This document shows, in pieces, positions 25,676 to 34,644 of a DNA stretch of 64,000 nt (position 1 is its first letter; every line of letters begins with the position of its first letter). A program made the position numbers and the translations under genes. Source of the DNA: Pelolinea submarina. GTDB lineage: Bacteria > Chloroflexota > Anaerolineae > Anaerolineales > Anaerolineaceae. Where the stretch lies: positions 310,001 through 374,000 of the forward strand of contig NZ_AP018437.1 of NCBI RefSeq assembly GCF_003966975.1, given 5' to 3'. Below the pieces are notes generated by a model. It did no database searches and was not told the DNA's origin. It was given only the letters and a program-made list of their open reading frames with translations.

Positions 25676-26146
25676 TTATTTATTGTGTAAAAAGGGTTCA
25701 ATGGCTTGAAACGCGCTTTGCGCACTTGTAGATTGGGCAATCTTCCTGACTGTATTTTGATCCCCCAGGACATTGGAAACCCATCTCAATACGGCGATCT
25801 GATCGCCTTTGATAAAGGACATCAAAAATACAATGGAAACGTTTAATTCTTTCAGGGGATTATCCATGGCAAAGAAGGTCACCGGCTGTTCCAATACTGC
25901 CAGGGCGATGGCAGTCCGGTTGACGCCGATTGGATCCGCGTGGGGTACGGCAGAGGCAATCGGCAGGGTCGGCAGACCGGTGGGATGAATCTTTTCTCTG
26001 GCGATAACCTCATCGAAGTATGCTTCGGTGACAATACCTTTTTCTATCATCTTCGAGCATAAATACTGGATAACGCTTTTCTGGTTGTTCTGTTGGATTT
26101 GGGGATGTATGAAAATCATGTCGTCCGTGAAAATTGATAAACTCAT
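25676..26146 (-). CDS. PTS fructose/galactitol-type subunit IIA
   Basis: A 156-residue EIIA of the fructose/mannitol/galactitol class. The phosphohistidine is H69 in ASAVPHADP, and the NPLKELNVSIVFLMSF strand block is typical. It receives phosphate from HPr and passes it to IIB. It is the promoter-proximal gene of the six-gene minus-strand operon IIA-aldolase-IIB-IIC-ADH-SDR. AAGGA lies 9 nt before the ATG. The 92-bp divergent gap to the regulator gene must hold the operon promoter and the regulator's target. Confidence 0.9.
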   Translation of the reverse strand: MSLSIFTDDMIFIHPQIQQNNQKSVIQYLCSKMIEKGIVTEAYFDEVIAREKIHPTGLPTLPIASAVPHADPIGVNRTAIALAVLEQPVTFFAMDNPLKELNVSIVFLMSFIKGDQIAVLRWVSNVLGDQNTVRKIAQSTSAQSAFQAIEPFLHNK

Positions 26147-26238
26147 TAGTCAAGTCCTTAGTTATGTTGATCATTGCCAGTTTAGCATCTAATACCAGCC
26201 TGCTCCATTTCACGCTTAGCTGATTAGATGTCTTAATA

Positions 26239-28389
26239 ATGAAACATGGAAAAATGAAAAAGACCTTAAAATGTATTTTGGACTCATCTACAATTGAGAA
26301 AATGTTTCAAAAATTGATCACATGTCTTTCTTCGAACAGCAAAAAAGTCCTGATGGCATTGATTAGCCGGGACGACCCGGTCAGTGCGCAGCATCTGGCT
26401 GATTCACTTGGGCTGTCTATCTCACAGGTTCGTTATTCCATAAAAAAAATTCAGGCGTGTCTCATATTCAACGGCACCGATATCCAATTGAAACCCAATG
26501 AGGGAATTCAAATTATCCTGGATAAGGAAACGAAAAGCGAACTCCTTGACCTAATCCAAAACAACAGTCAAGACATCACCATTTTGAACCAGGAAGAAAG
26601 AGTCCGGCTTTTGCTTCAAATCATCCTGGCATCACGGAAGGATTTGCCCCAATCCGAAATTCGAGCGATTACGGGTATCTCATACACCAGCTTTTACCGG
26701 GATTTTGAGAAAGTGCGGAGCTGGTTGAACTCGTTTTCTTTGACTTTGACCGCCAAAAGAAATGCACCGGTATGCGTACTTGGCGATGAATTGAAAATCC
26801 GGGAAGCGATCCAGGCCATCCTGCTGCAAAACCTTGGTCAAGACTATGTCATTCAAGCCTGTGTGCTGGCTGTCGAGGATATCGACTTCAACGATATTGA
26901 AAGAAGCGTTTTTTATTTTCAAGCCCAGGATATCATCCGGGATTTGAATTTACCGCATTGTGAGCAGACGGTTCGCAACCTGGAGGTGCAATATCACAGC
27001 CCCTTGTTTGATCAAGCTCATGTTGAATTGACTGTATACCTCGGGATTATGGCGTACCGGATCAAGTTAGGAAAATACATTTCAAAAACCGCTGTGGATA
27101 ATATAAAGGAATGTAATACCGAAGTTGATATTGTTGCCAACATCCTGAAGGATTTCGGGATCGACGCTGATGATCCGGCCTTGGCTGCGGAAAAAGAATA
27201 CCTGAATTATTTGATCGCCCAATGCTTTTTGTATGGAACGAATGAACAACAGCATCCCCATCCCCAAAACGATGAAAGCCGCAAATTTGACGATTTGGCA
27301 AAGACAATCGTCAAAGAAATCGCGAAATATCTGCACGCCGGACTATACGAGGATGAGGAATTGATCCAATGTATCATTTGGGAATTGACGTATGCCTCCA
27401 AAGGAAAACAAACGAGGGGAGATATTTACGATAGTTCCGAAAAGGAACTCAAGCCGGCAAACAACACCGAACAGATTCTGAGAAAGATTTTATTCCCGAT
27501 TTTAAATGAAGCCAGGATTCAACATATCAATCAAATCATCAGCGCAATTTCCAATCATACGCTGGCTGCGCTGGAGAAAGTCAGGTCGTCTTCCTGCCAG
27601 CGCAGGGTTCTTTTAGTTTGCGGGGCGGGCGTGGCAACGGCGTTTTCTTTGCGCAGCCAGCTCAACACACTGATTCCAGAAATTGATGTTGTGGAAATGG
27701 TGTCTGTTTTCGACCTGGTTCACAATGACGGCCTGGTGGATGGCTGCGATGCCATTATCTCCACGCTTCCATTGGGGAATATTACGGAAGTACCGCAGAT
27801 TCATGTCAACGCAATGCTGTCGAAAGAGGATGTCAGCAATATTCGCAAATCACTTGGAATTGGAACTCACTTCCAGGATTTTTCTACCTCGTTTCAGGTA
27901 AATCGCCCGATTAACCTGCAGGAAGTGGTGAATATTCATACGATAAAAACCCACCAAACAGCCGAAAATCCGGCGGATGTGATTGATCAAGTGGGCAGGC
28001 TGCTTTTGGATATCGATGCAATCTGGCCGAGCTACATCAAAGCCATGCAGAATCTCTACAAGCTGTATGGCCCATATATGGTGATTGCTCCGAACACGGC
28101 TTTGCTGCATGCAGGACCGGAAATGGGATCCAAAAAGCTGGCGATTAGCCTGATTACATTGGATACTCCGGTTCAATTTGGACACGCGTTGTACGATCCC
28201 GTAAATATCGCCATGGCTTTTTCATCGCCGGTCAATTCCGTCCATACCAACATCCTTTCCGACGTATTTAATTTTTTCGCGATTCCCCAAAATCGCATCA
28301 ATGTACTCCATGCTAAAGATCCGGCGGATGTAATGACATTACTGAGCAATATCGAAGTTGTGGAAGCTGTCGGAAACACTGCTGGCTGA
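26239..28389 (+). CDS. PRD domain transcriptional activator with EIIB and EIIA domains (MtlR/LicR-like)
   Basis: A 716-residue PTS-controlled regulator. N-terminal winged helix-turn-helix modules occupy about residues 20-170 (AQHLADSLGLSISQVRY, then SEIRAITGISYTSFYRDF). PTS regulation domains follow to about 445. An EIIB-Gat-like domain near 455-545 has LLVCGAGVATAFS with its Cys. A C-terminal EIIA-Mtl/Fru-like domain near 570-712 has HAGPEMGSKKLAI, whose His is the usual phosphorylation site. Divergent from the PTS operon, it should activate it, with activity set by phosphorylation by HPr and the cognate IIB. No SD precedes the ATG at 26239; an ATG at 26254 is an alternative. Confidence 0.9.
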   Translation: MKHGKMKKTLKCILDSSTIEKMFQKLITCLSSNSKKVLMALISRDDPVSAQHLADSLGLSISQVRYSIKKIQACLIFNGTDIQLKPNEGIQIILDKETKSELLDLIQNNSQDITILNQEERVRLLLQIILASRKDLPQSEIRAITGISYTSFYRDFEKVRSWLNSFSLTLTAKRNAPVCVLGDELKIREAIQAILLQNLGQDYVIQACVLAVEDIDFNDIERSVFYFQAQDIIRDLNLPHCEQTVRNLEVQYHSPLFDQAHVELTVYLGIMAYRIKLGKYISKTAVDNIKECNTEVDIVANILKDFGIDADDPALAAEKEYLNYLIAQCFLYGTNEQQHPHPQNDESRKFDDLAKTIVKEIAKYLHAGLYEDEELIQCIIWELTYASKGKQTRGDIYDSSEKELKPANNTEQILRKILFPILNEARIQHINQIISAISNHTLAALEKVRSSSCQRRVLLVCGAGVATAFSLRSQLNTLIPEIDVVEMVSVFDLVHNDGLVDGCDAIISTLPLGNITEVPQIHVNAMLSKEDVSNIRKSLGIGTHFQDFSTSFQVNRPINLQEVVNIHTIKTHQTAENPADVIDQVGRLLLDIDAIWPSYIKAMQNLYKLYGPYMVIAPNTALLHAGPEMGSKKLAISLITLDTPVQFGHALYDPVNIAMAFSSPVNSVHTNILSDVFNFFAIPQNRINVLHAKDPADVMTLLSNIEVVEAVGNTAG

Positions 28390-28459
28390 TAGAATCACCT
28401 AATGAAGTAAATTTTCTTAATAACTATTTTGTGCTGCTGCGGTAGCGTAAAATCATCCT

Positions 28460-28642
28460 ATGATGAAAAATAAAAAACAAACCCGCTGGTTAATTATTTG
28501 TGTTGGGGCCGGTCTGCTATTTTCGGCCGAAGCATACAATTTTTTCTCCCGAAGTGAAGTTATAAAAGGCGTGATTTTTGGAGTATTGGCCGTGGTTTTC
28601 TACTTATTGGCCTTTGCTTATTCAAAAGATAAATTAAAATAA
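28460..28642 (+). CDS. small two-helix membrane protein
   Basis: A 60-residue protein with two hydrophobic segments (about residues 10-26 and 36-53), a positively charged N-terminus (MMKNKKQTR) and a lysine-rich C-terminus, so both ends are likely cytoplasmic. No family is recognised. There is no SD, but a TAAAAT hexamer at 28448-28453 ends 6 nt before the ATG, as expected for a leaderless mRNA. The glycosylase gene follows after 8 nt and may be co-transcribed. Function unknown. Confidence 0.65.
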   Translation: MMKNKKQTRWLIICVGAGLLFSAEAYNFFSRSEVIKGVIFGVLAVVFYLLAFAYSKDKLK

Positions 28643-28650
28643 CAAACACT

Positions 28651-29586
28651 ATGTCCGAATCCCTTATCCGTTTAGAGGCCGCGGCGCCGTTCGATTTTTG
28701 GAGCACCCTGCAAGCGCACGGTTGGGTGGACCTGCTGCCAAATGAGTATCACCCCGAATCCCAATCTTTCTCGCGCGTCCAACAATTGGCGAGTGGGAAG
28801 GTGGTTCAGCTGAACATTTCGGCTGAACAGGGAGACGGCATTATTCCCCTTAACGTGTTGGTTGCCCATGAGGGACGACTATCAGTTAAAGATCGCAGCG
28901 AAATTGAAAATGTGGTGTGCCACATGCTGCGCCTGGACGAAGATTTCAGCGAGTTTTACCGGTTGTGCAAAAAGAATGGTATGCCCTGGTCGCAGATGAA
29001 ACCCGGTAATGGGCGGCTGCTGCGTTCGCCGGAGTTATTCGAGGATATGGTCAAGGTGATTTGTACCACCAATGTGCAGTGGGGCGGCACAAAGCGTATG
29101 GTGCGTGAGCTGGTGGAACAATTTGGCGAAGCGCTGCCGGGCAACCCCAACTTGAAAGCATTTCCTCTTGCGCAGGCAATCGCGGATGTATCCTTTGAAG
29201 ATTTCCAAAGCAGGGTTCGTTTGGGTTATCGTACGCCTTATATATACCAACTCGCGCGTGATTTTGCTCAAGGCTCCAATTGCTATGCGAAATTTTCTGA
29301 TATGCAAATCCCGACCGAGGAGGTCCGCAAAGAGCTGCTATCTGTTAAAGGGATCGGCAATTATGCAGCCGCCTCTGTTTTGATGCTGTTGGGACGTTAT
29401 GATGAAATCCCAGTCGATTCCGTTTTCCAGCAGTTGATGAGCAAAAAGTATTTCGATGGCGGGAATTTTGATTTAAAGGAAGCCCTGGCAATCTATCAGG
29501 ATTGGGGAAAATGGAAATACCTTGCGTATTGGTTCGATTTACTTACCTTTCACCAGACTGCCGAAGACACGAGTAATAGCGATTGA
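28651..29586 (+). CDS. HhH-GPD superfamily DNA glycosylase (AlkA/OGG-like)
   Basis: A 311-residue base-excision repair glycosylase. The helix-hairpin-helix lies in LLSVKGIGNYAAASVLML (about residues 230-247), and the catalytic Asp is in the following EIPVDSVF. The N-terminal 110 residues resemble the beta domain of AlkA/OGG1 proteins, ahead of the helical core. No lysine is seen at the OGG-type position just before the GPD Asp, so it is probably a monofunctional alkylbase-type enzyme rather than a lyase. No 4Fe-4S cysteines follow, unlike Nth/MutY. No SD is seen before the ATG. It flips out and removes damaged bases; substrate range unknown. Confidence 0.8.
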   Translation: MSESLIRLEAAAPFDFWSTLQAHGWVDLLPNEYHPESQSFSRVQQLASGKVVQLNISAEQGDGIIPLNVLVAHEGRLSVKDRSEIENVVCHMLRLDEDFSEFYRLCKKNGMPWSQMKPGNGRLLRSPELFEDMVKVICTTNVQWGGTKRMVRELVEQFGEALPGNPNLKAFPLAQAIADVSFEDFQSRVRLGYRTPYIYQLARDFAQGSNCYAKFSDMQIPTEEVRKELLSVKGIGNYAAASVLMLLGRYDEIPVDSVFQQLMSKKYFDGGNFDLKEALAIYQDWGKWKYLAYWFDLLTFHQTAEDTSNSD

Positions 29587-29649
29587 TTTTACGGGGGGCT
29601 AATTGCTATAATTATTTATAGCAATAAAAGATTTTCGATGAGGTGAGAG

Positions 29650-30525
29650 ATGAAGAGAATAAAGTTATTGGCAATTCTGTCGATGGTGATGCTCGTGCTG
29701 ATATCCTGCGATTTTGGAGGATTTACAGTAGATTTTGGCAATGGCGACAGCAGCAGCCAGGCCGCGGCTGTACCGGTGGAAGCGGGTATAGATTCGCCTG
29801 CCAACGGATCTACCCTGGCAATGGGATCAGTGGATATTTCCTATCATGCCAGCAGCACGGAAGGTGTTTCGGCAGTTGAGCTAAGTATCGATGGGAATGT
29901 GGTCAGCTCCATTGCCACACCCGGATCGGACCAGAAAGTAGTTGCTCTGAAATATACGTGGCAGCCGACACAATCCGGCAGCCATACCATTGGCGTGCGC
30001 GCCCAGAACACCGCGGGCACATGGAGCGATTACGTTACCACCATGGTCAGCATTGCAGCCGCTGAAGAACCGCAGGCAGCAGAACCGCAGGCAGCGGTTG
30101 AGAATACGCCCGAACCGACAATCACGCCCAAGGTGGAAGCGACTGCCACGCCGGATGTGCTTACGATCTTTGATATCAAGCATGATAAGACCAAGTTTTA
30201 TTACGGCAGCAACAAGTGCGGCAGCCACGAACTGACCATCTCGGCGCGAGTCACCCAACCAGAAGATGTGTATGCCCTGATTTTGTTCATCCGTTTTGCG
30301 GATAAGGAGAGCGCCGCTTTTACGAAGTGGGACAGCGGGCGAGCCATGTCCAAGAAATCGGGCGACCTGTACAGCGTTACACTGACATCCACCAAGGTCA
30401 CCAACTATAACGCCTATGAGTTTGCGGTGATGCGCTATCAGATCGTTGCCCAGGATAAAGCCGGCAACAGCATCGCGCGTACCGAAGTAATGGAAGATCT
30501 TAATATTGAAGTTTGCCCGAACTAA
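29650..30525 (+). CDS. lipoprotein with an Ig-like domain
   Basis: A 291-residue exported lipoprotein. The signal peptide ends in the lipobox LISC, so C20 would be lipidated. An Ig-like/Big-type beta domain (about residues 45-135) is recognisable from SPANGSTLAMGSVDISYHA and the TIGVRAQNTAGTWSDY end. A Pro/Thr/Ala-rich linker with repeated AAEPQAA elements (about 138-165) leads to a second beta domain with a Cys pair (KCGSHE and the C-terminal EVCPN). GAGGTGA precedes the ATG. It probably acts on the outer face of the membrane, with unknown partners. A good terminator follows. Confidence 0.8.
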   Translation: MKRIKLLAILSMVMLVLISCDFGGFTVDFGNGDSSSQAAAVPVEAGIDSPANGSTLAMGSVDISYHASSTEGVSAVELSIDGNVVSSIATPGSDQKVVALKYTWQPTQSGSHTIGVRAQNTAGTWSDYVTTMVSIAAAEEPQAAEPQAAVENTPEPTITPKVEATATPDVLTIFDIKHDKTKFYYGSNKCGSHELTISARVTQPEDVYALILFIRFADKESAAFTKWDSGRAMSKKSGDLYSVTLTSTKVTNYNAYEFAVMRYQIVAQDKAGNSIARTEVMEDLNIEVCPN

Positions 30526-30547
30526 ATAGCCTTTCCTTCAAGAAATG

Positions 30548-30580
30548 ACAGCCCGCGAAAGCGGGCTGTTGAGTTTTTTT
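30548..30580 (+). terminator. intrinsic terminator of the Ig-like lipoprotein gene
   Basis: A 9-bp stem ACAGCCCGC/GCGGGCTGT with a GAAA tetraloop (30548-30569) is followed by TGAGTTTTTTT, 22 bp after the stop codon. Textbook form. Confidence 0.9.
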
Positions 30581-30671
30581 GGAATTTATTGCTATTGTGT
30601 ATTGTAAATAATAGGTGTAAGATTTCGCAATAAGTAAGAAGAACCATATATAAAAATTGCTCAAACGTTTT

Positions 30672-30710
30672 CAGTGGTCTGGTGAAGCACCGGTCACTGT
30701 ATTTTTTTTA
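30672..30710 (+). promoter_or_regulatory. attenuator-like terminator in the leader of the permease gene
   Basis: A 12-bp stem with one bulge (30672-30684 pairing with 30688-30699, loop AAG) is followed by TATTTTTTTTAA, ending about 40 nt before the TTG start of the APC permease. The upstream lipoprotein already has its own terminator at 30548, so this one sits inside the permease's own 5' region. That is the arrangement of a transcription attenuator or small riboswitch. No known riboswitch class is recognised in the roughly 100 nt before it. Confidence 0.6.
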
Positions 30711-30748
30711 ACAGATCGTATCTATTGTTATCAAGGAGGATTTTGCCA

Positions 30749-32968
30749 TTGAGCAAGAGAACATTGAAAAGACAACTAAGCCTGTTCCAGGTCATCATGC
30801 TGGGTACGGCCGGTACCATTGCATCGGAGATTTTCGTGCTGACCGGCCACGCAGCGGGCATATCCGGATCGGCTTCCATCATAGCCATCATCATTGGCGG
30901 ATTCTTAAGTTTTAGTATTGCCCTGAATTACAGTGAATTGGCTACGGTTTACCCTGAGACCGGCGGTGCATTGACCTACGTGCGCGAAGCATGGGGAAAG
31001 GGATTGCTGTCTTTTTTGGTTGGTTCCATGGACTGTATCTCCAGCACTTTTTACTGTGCGCTTTCCGCCATCGGTTTTGCTTACTCTCTTTCTGTCTTTG
31101 TCCCCTCCCTGCCAATTGTTCCCGTAGCCATTTTAGTCATCATCGTTTTCACGCTCCTGAACATCCGCGGCGTTTCGCTGGTCGGCAACGCGCAAATCTT
31201 ATTGGGCGGTTCGCTGTTGTTGATGTTTGGCATTTACATCGTATATGGATTTCAATCCCCGACCGGTTTTAACGTAAATACCTTGTTCCCGCAAGGCAAG
31301 ATATTCCAATCCGGCAGTATCTGGCAGAATATCACGGCTATGTTTAAAACCATCGCGTTGATCTACGCTGCTTATGTCGGCTTTGAAGTGATTGCGGACG
31401 ATGCGGAAGAGATCCGGCGGCCGGATAAGAATATTCCCATTGCCATTTTGATCAGCCTGACCCTGATCACACTGATATATTCCCTGACCATGACGGTAAC
31501 AATGGGTACACTGCCGGCTGATTCGCTGGCCGGTTCGGAGACTGCCCTGACCGACGCCATTGCGAAATTCATGCCAAAGGGCGGTGTCATTATGATGGCG
31601 GTGGCCGGTTTGGTGGCTACATTGACCTCGGTCAATTCTTCCATGCTGAGCGCCACGCGCGAGGGATTCACGCTCAGCCGCGACGGGTTATGGCCGCGCG
31701 GTTTGGCGCGCCTGAACCGCTACCGTGTTCCATTTATGTCGGTGCTCTTTATCGGATTGGTTTCCTCCTTGATCACCATAATCGGCTTGGTGGATTTCCT
31801 CAGCTTCATTACCTCGGCTGGTTACCTGTTTGTGTTGTTCTGGTCCAACCTGGCAATGATCCGCTTGCATAAAAAATACCCGGCCATCCACCGTCCGTTT
31901 AAAGCGCCTTTATTCCCGCTGACACCAATTATTGCTTCGCTGACCTGTTTCATTGTGATTATGTTTTCCGATACCAAGCCGTTGCTTTTTACAATGGGCG
32001 TGATCATCATTTTCGCAATCTATTATTATGCGGAACAGGGGGTATCTGCCTGGGTGCTGTCGCATAAATCCGAAAAGTTGCCGGGGCGCTCGCGAATTAT
32101 TGTGCCGGTATTGGACACCAACGCAGCAGATTCATTGATTGGATTGAGCGCTATTCTGGCGCAGTCGGAAATGGACATTAACATCTGCCTGATGTCGGTT
32201 GTCACCGATACGTTGGCAAACCAGCCGGAATTGCATGACCAGTTTATGCAAGCCATCAACAGTCAGCGCAAAGCCGTCATGGAAAAATTCATCCATTACG
32301 CGGTTGAGCGCAACGTACCCATGTATACCAAGATGGTCAGCGGTGAAACGCTGGTGCGCAGTATTCAGGAAGAGGTTGGAATAGACAGCAATACCAAGCT
32401 GGTACTGGCGAGATGGCCTGAAAAGCATATGTCGAATAATTTCTCGGAAGAAGCAATCCGACAACTCAGCCGTGAGATCAAAACCAATTTGGGCGTTTTT
32501 GTCGATCAAGGCTTGAGCCAAATCCAAACCATTATGGTGCCGGTGGGCAGCGGGTTGCACTGCCGTATGGCTATCCATCTGGCAAACGATATCGCCCAAC
32601 AGGAAAATGCCCACGTGGATTATGTGCGCGTGCTGCCGGCCTCCAAGGATGTGGAAATACTTGAGGATCAGATGGCTCATTTGCAGGAGGTGGTTATCAC
32701 AGAACTGGGCGAGCTTCCACCGAACGCGGTGCTGCGCTTGCTGTTTTCCGACAAAGTGGAAGAGGCTCTGCTGGCAGAAATGAATGAAAGTCCCTACAAC
32801 TTAATTATCATCGGTTCGGCCGATGCGCATGAGTTAAATGGTCATCTGTTTGGGGAAGTGGCTGATAAAGTGGCAGAGGCAGCGCCGTGCAGTGTTTTGG
32901 TGGTTAAACGCCACCAAAGCGCTACAGCTTCCTGGCTGCGCCATCAGGTCAAGCGTCTGGATCGGTAA
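30749..32968 (+). CDS. APC family amino acid permease fused to two universal stress protein domains
   Basis: A 739-residue fusion. Residues 1 to about 435 form an amino acid/polyamine/organocation permease with about twelve membrane segments: the GTAGTIASEIFVLTGHAAG start and TVYPETGGALTYVREAWG in segment 2-3 are typical. From about residue 445 on, two cytoplasmic UspA-like domains follow; the second ends with the phosphate-loop-like IIIGSADAHELNGHLFGEV and CSVLVVKR. The start is TTG at 30749 with AAGGAGG 9 nt upstream. Transport substrate is unknown; the Usp modules suggest control by ATP, cAMP or c-di-AMP-like ligands. An attenuator-like hairpin lies in its leader. Confidence 0.88.
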   Translation: MSKRTLKRQLSLFQVIMLGTAGTIASEIFVLTGHAAGISGSASIIAIIIGGFLSFSIALNYSELATVYPETGGALTYVREAWGKGLLSFLVGSMDCISSTFYCALSAIGFAYSLSVFVPSLPIVPVAILVIIVFTLLNIRGVSLVGNAQILLGGSLLLMFGIYIVYGFQSPTGFNVNTLFPQGKIFQSGSIWQNITAMFKTIALIYAAYVGFEVIADDAEEIRRPDKNIPIAILISLTLITLIYSLTMTVTMGTLPADSLAGSETALTDAIAKFMPKGGVIMMAVAGLVATLTSVNSSMLSATREGFTLSRDGLWPRGLARLNRYRVPFMSVLFIGLVSSLITIIGLVDFLSFITSAGYLFVLFWSNLAMIRLHKKYPAIHRPFKAPLFPLTPIIASLTCFIVIMFSDTKPLLFTMGVIIIFAIYYYAEQGVSAWVLSHKSEKLPGRSRIIVPVLDTNAADSLIGLSAILAQSEMDINICLMSVVTDTLANQPELHDQFMQAINSQRKAVMEKFIHYAVERNVPMYTKMVSGETLVRSIQEEVGIDSNTKLVLARWPEKHMSNNFSEEAIRQLSREIKTNLGVFVDQGLSQIQTIMVPVGSGLHCRMAIHLANDIAQQENAHVDYVRVLPASKDVEILEDQMAHLQEVVITELGELPPNAVLRLLFSDKVEEALLAEMNESPYNLIIIGSADAHELNGHLFGEVADKVAEAAPCSVLVVKRHQSATASWLRHQVKRLDR

Positions 32969-32978
32969 TTCTGTTCAT

Positions 32979-33033
32979 TTGACAACCTTGATAAACCAAC
33001 ATAGAATAAAAACCGACCGATTGGTCGGTTTTT
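32979..33033 (+). promoter_or_regulatory. promoter and palindromic operator of the TetR gene
   Basis: TTGACA (32979-32984), 17 nt, TAGAAT (33002-33007), directly followed by a palindrome AACCGACC-GATT-GGTCGGTT flanked by A3/T3 (33008-33033). The dyad covers the predicted transcription start, so bound TetR protein would block initiation: likely autoregulation of the three-gene operon. The same hairpin with its T-run could also end transcription of the permease gene upstream. Confidence 0.75.
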
Positions 33034-33036
33034 ATT

Positions 33037-33639
33037 ATGGCACAACAGCGCAGTGAGGATACCCGAAAACAAATCATGACCACGGCAGTGAATGTATTCT
33101 GCCGCAGCGGATATGATGCTGCCGGCGTGGCTGAAATTTGCAGCCTGGCGGGTGTCAGCAAAGGCGCTTTTTACCACCACTTCCCCTCAAAGAAAACGCT
33201 TTTTTTAGCGATTATGCAGCAGTGGTTAACGGAAGTTGATAATCGGTTGAACGCATTGCGGCAGCCGAATGTGGCGGTATCCGATACCCTGATGCAAATG
33301 GCCCATACCATTGGAACCGTTTTTACGGAAGCCAGCGGGCAGCTGCCCATGTTCCTCGAATTCATGGTGCAAGCCAGCCGGGATAAAACCGTCTGGGAAG
33401 CTACCATTGCGCCTTATCAGGCTTACCAATACCGTTTCGCCCACATGCTTGAAGAAGGAAAAACCGAAGGATCGATTCGTGAAGGGGAAGATGCTCAGGC
33501 AGCCGCCTGGGTGCTGATCGCTTTTGCGGTGGGGATGCTGCTGCAAGGCGTGGTACTGCCGGAAACGGCAGACTGGGAAACCATCGCAGGCAGGGGCATG
33601 GGTATGTTGGTGGAAAGTATGCAAAGGAGTAATAAATGA
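33037..33639 (+). CDS. TetR/AcrR family transcriptional regulator
   Basis: A 200-residue TetR-type repressor. The helix-turn-helix lies at about residues 25-55, with the classic GVAEICSLAGVSKGAFYHHFPSK run; the rest is the ligand-binding helical domain. No SD precedes the ATG because the operator palindrome ends only 3 nt before it, so translation probably starts on a very short leader. It overlaps the epimerase gene by 4 nt (ATGA), so it controls, and is made with, the epimerase and probably the SDR. The inducer is unknown. Confidence 0.92.
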   Translation: MAQQRSEDTRKQIMTTAVNVFCRSGYDAAGVAEICSLAGVSKGAFYHHFPSKKTLFLAIMQQWLTEVDNRLNALRQPNVAVSDTLMQMAHTIGTVFTEASGQLPMFLEFMVQASRDKTVWEATIAPYQAYQYRFAHMLEEGKTEGSIREGEDAQAAAWVLIAFAVGMLLQGVVLPETADWETIAGRGMGMLVESMQRSNK

Positions 33640-34625
33640 TATTGGTAACCGGAGCTGCCGGACATATTGGCAATGTGTTGGTGCGGGAGTTGGTTAATGA
33701 CGGAAATGATGTGCGGGCATTGATCCTGCCGGGCGAGGACGTGTCCTCCCTGGAAGGTCTGTCCGTTGAAATTGTACAAGGAGACGTGCTCGATCCGCAA
33801 TCGCTGGATGCGGCCATGCACGGAGTGGATCTTGTTTTTCATCTGGCCGGGATCATTTCCATTCTGCCCGGACAGGATAATTTGATGCGGCGGGTGAACG
33901 TGGACGGCACGCGCAACGTGCTGGCAGCGGCGCAGAAAGCCGGCGTGAGCCGGTTGGTGTACACCAGCTCCATCCATGCCCTTAGCCGCGATTGGCTGGG
34001 AAAGATTGACGAACATGTACCTTTTGACCCGGACAACCAGGCCGGAGAGTATGATCGCACCAAGGCGCAGGCTTCGTTGGCTGTGCTGGAAGCTGTCAAG
34101 CAGGGGTTGGATGCTGTGATTGTTTGCCCAACGGGTGTGGTTGGCCCTTATGATTACCGCGGTTCCGAAATGGGTGACTTACTGCGTTCCTGGCTGCGCC
34201 TGCGGCCGCATTTAATGATCGAGGGCGCGTACGACTTCGTGGACGTACGAGACGTGGCCCGCGGACAAATCCTGGCTTGCGAGCACGGCAAAACCGGTGA
34301 GGTTTACATCCTTTCAGGTGGACGCGTGCGCCTGATGGAGATGAAGCAAATGGTACAGGATGTGCTCGGCAAACATTCCATGACCATCAAAATTCCCACC
34401 TGGTTGGCTAAATTTGCATCGCTGTTTACTCCCCTGTTTTACAGACTGACCCGGCAGGTCCCCAAGTTTACCGAATATTCGCTTGAGACTGTGCAGAGCA
34501 ACTCGGACATTTCCAACCAAAAAGCCAGGAACGAGCTGGGGTACAGCCCGCGCGCTCTGGTTACCACGATTGGCGATACCGTACGCTGGTGGTTGGCAAA
34601 AGAAGGAAAAACTCACATACTCTAG
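33636..34625 (+). CDS. NAD-dependent epimerase/dehydratase family protein
   Basis: A 329-residue extended short-chain dehydrogenase. Cofactor motif TGAAGHIG is at residues 5-12; the FHLAGI segment and YDRTKAQ (Tyr-x-x-x-Lys) active-site pair follow. It resembles dihydroflavonol-4-reductase-like and 3-beta-hydroxysteroid dehydrogenase-like members more than nucleotide-sugar epimerases. The C-terminal part has a hydrophobic stretch (ASLFTPLFYRLT). AAGGAG precedes the ATG, which overlaps the tetR stop. It is likely a reductase of an aldehyde or ketone under TetR control; substrate unknown. Confidence 0.87.
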   Translation: MILVTGAAGHIGNVLVRELVNDGNDVRALILPGEDVSSLEGLSVEIVQGDVLDPQSLDAAMHGVDLVFHLAGIISILPGQDNLMRRVNVDGTRNVLAAAQKAGVSRLVYTSSIHALSRDWLGKIDEHVPFDPDNQAGEYDRTKAQASLAVLEAVKQGLDAVIVCPTGVVGPYDYRGSEMGDLLRSWLRLRPHLMIEGAYDFVDVRDVARGQILACEHGKTGEVYILSGGRVRLMEMKQMVQDVLGKHSMTIKIPTWLAKFASLFTPLFYRLTRQVPKFTEYSLETVQSNSDISNQKARNELGYSPRALVTTIGDTVRWWLAKEGKTHIL

Positions 34626-34644
34626 AAAGATATAACATTATTCC

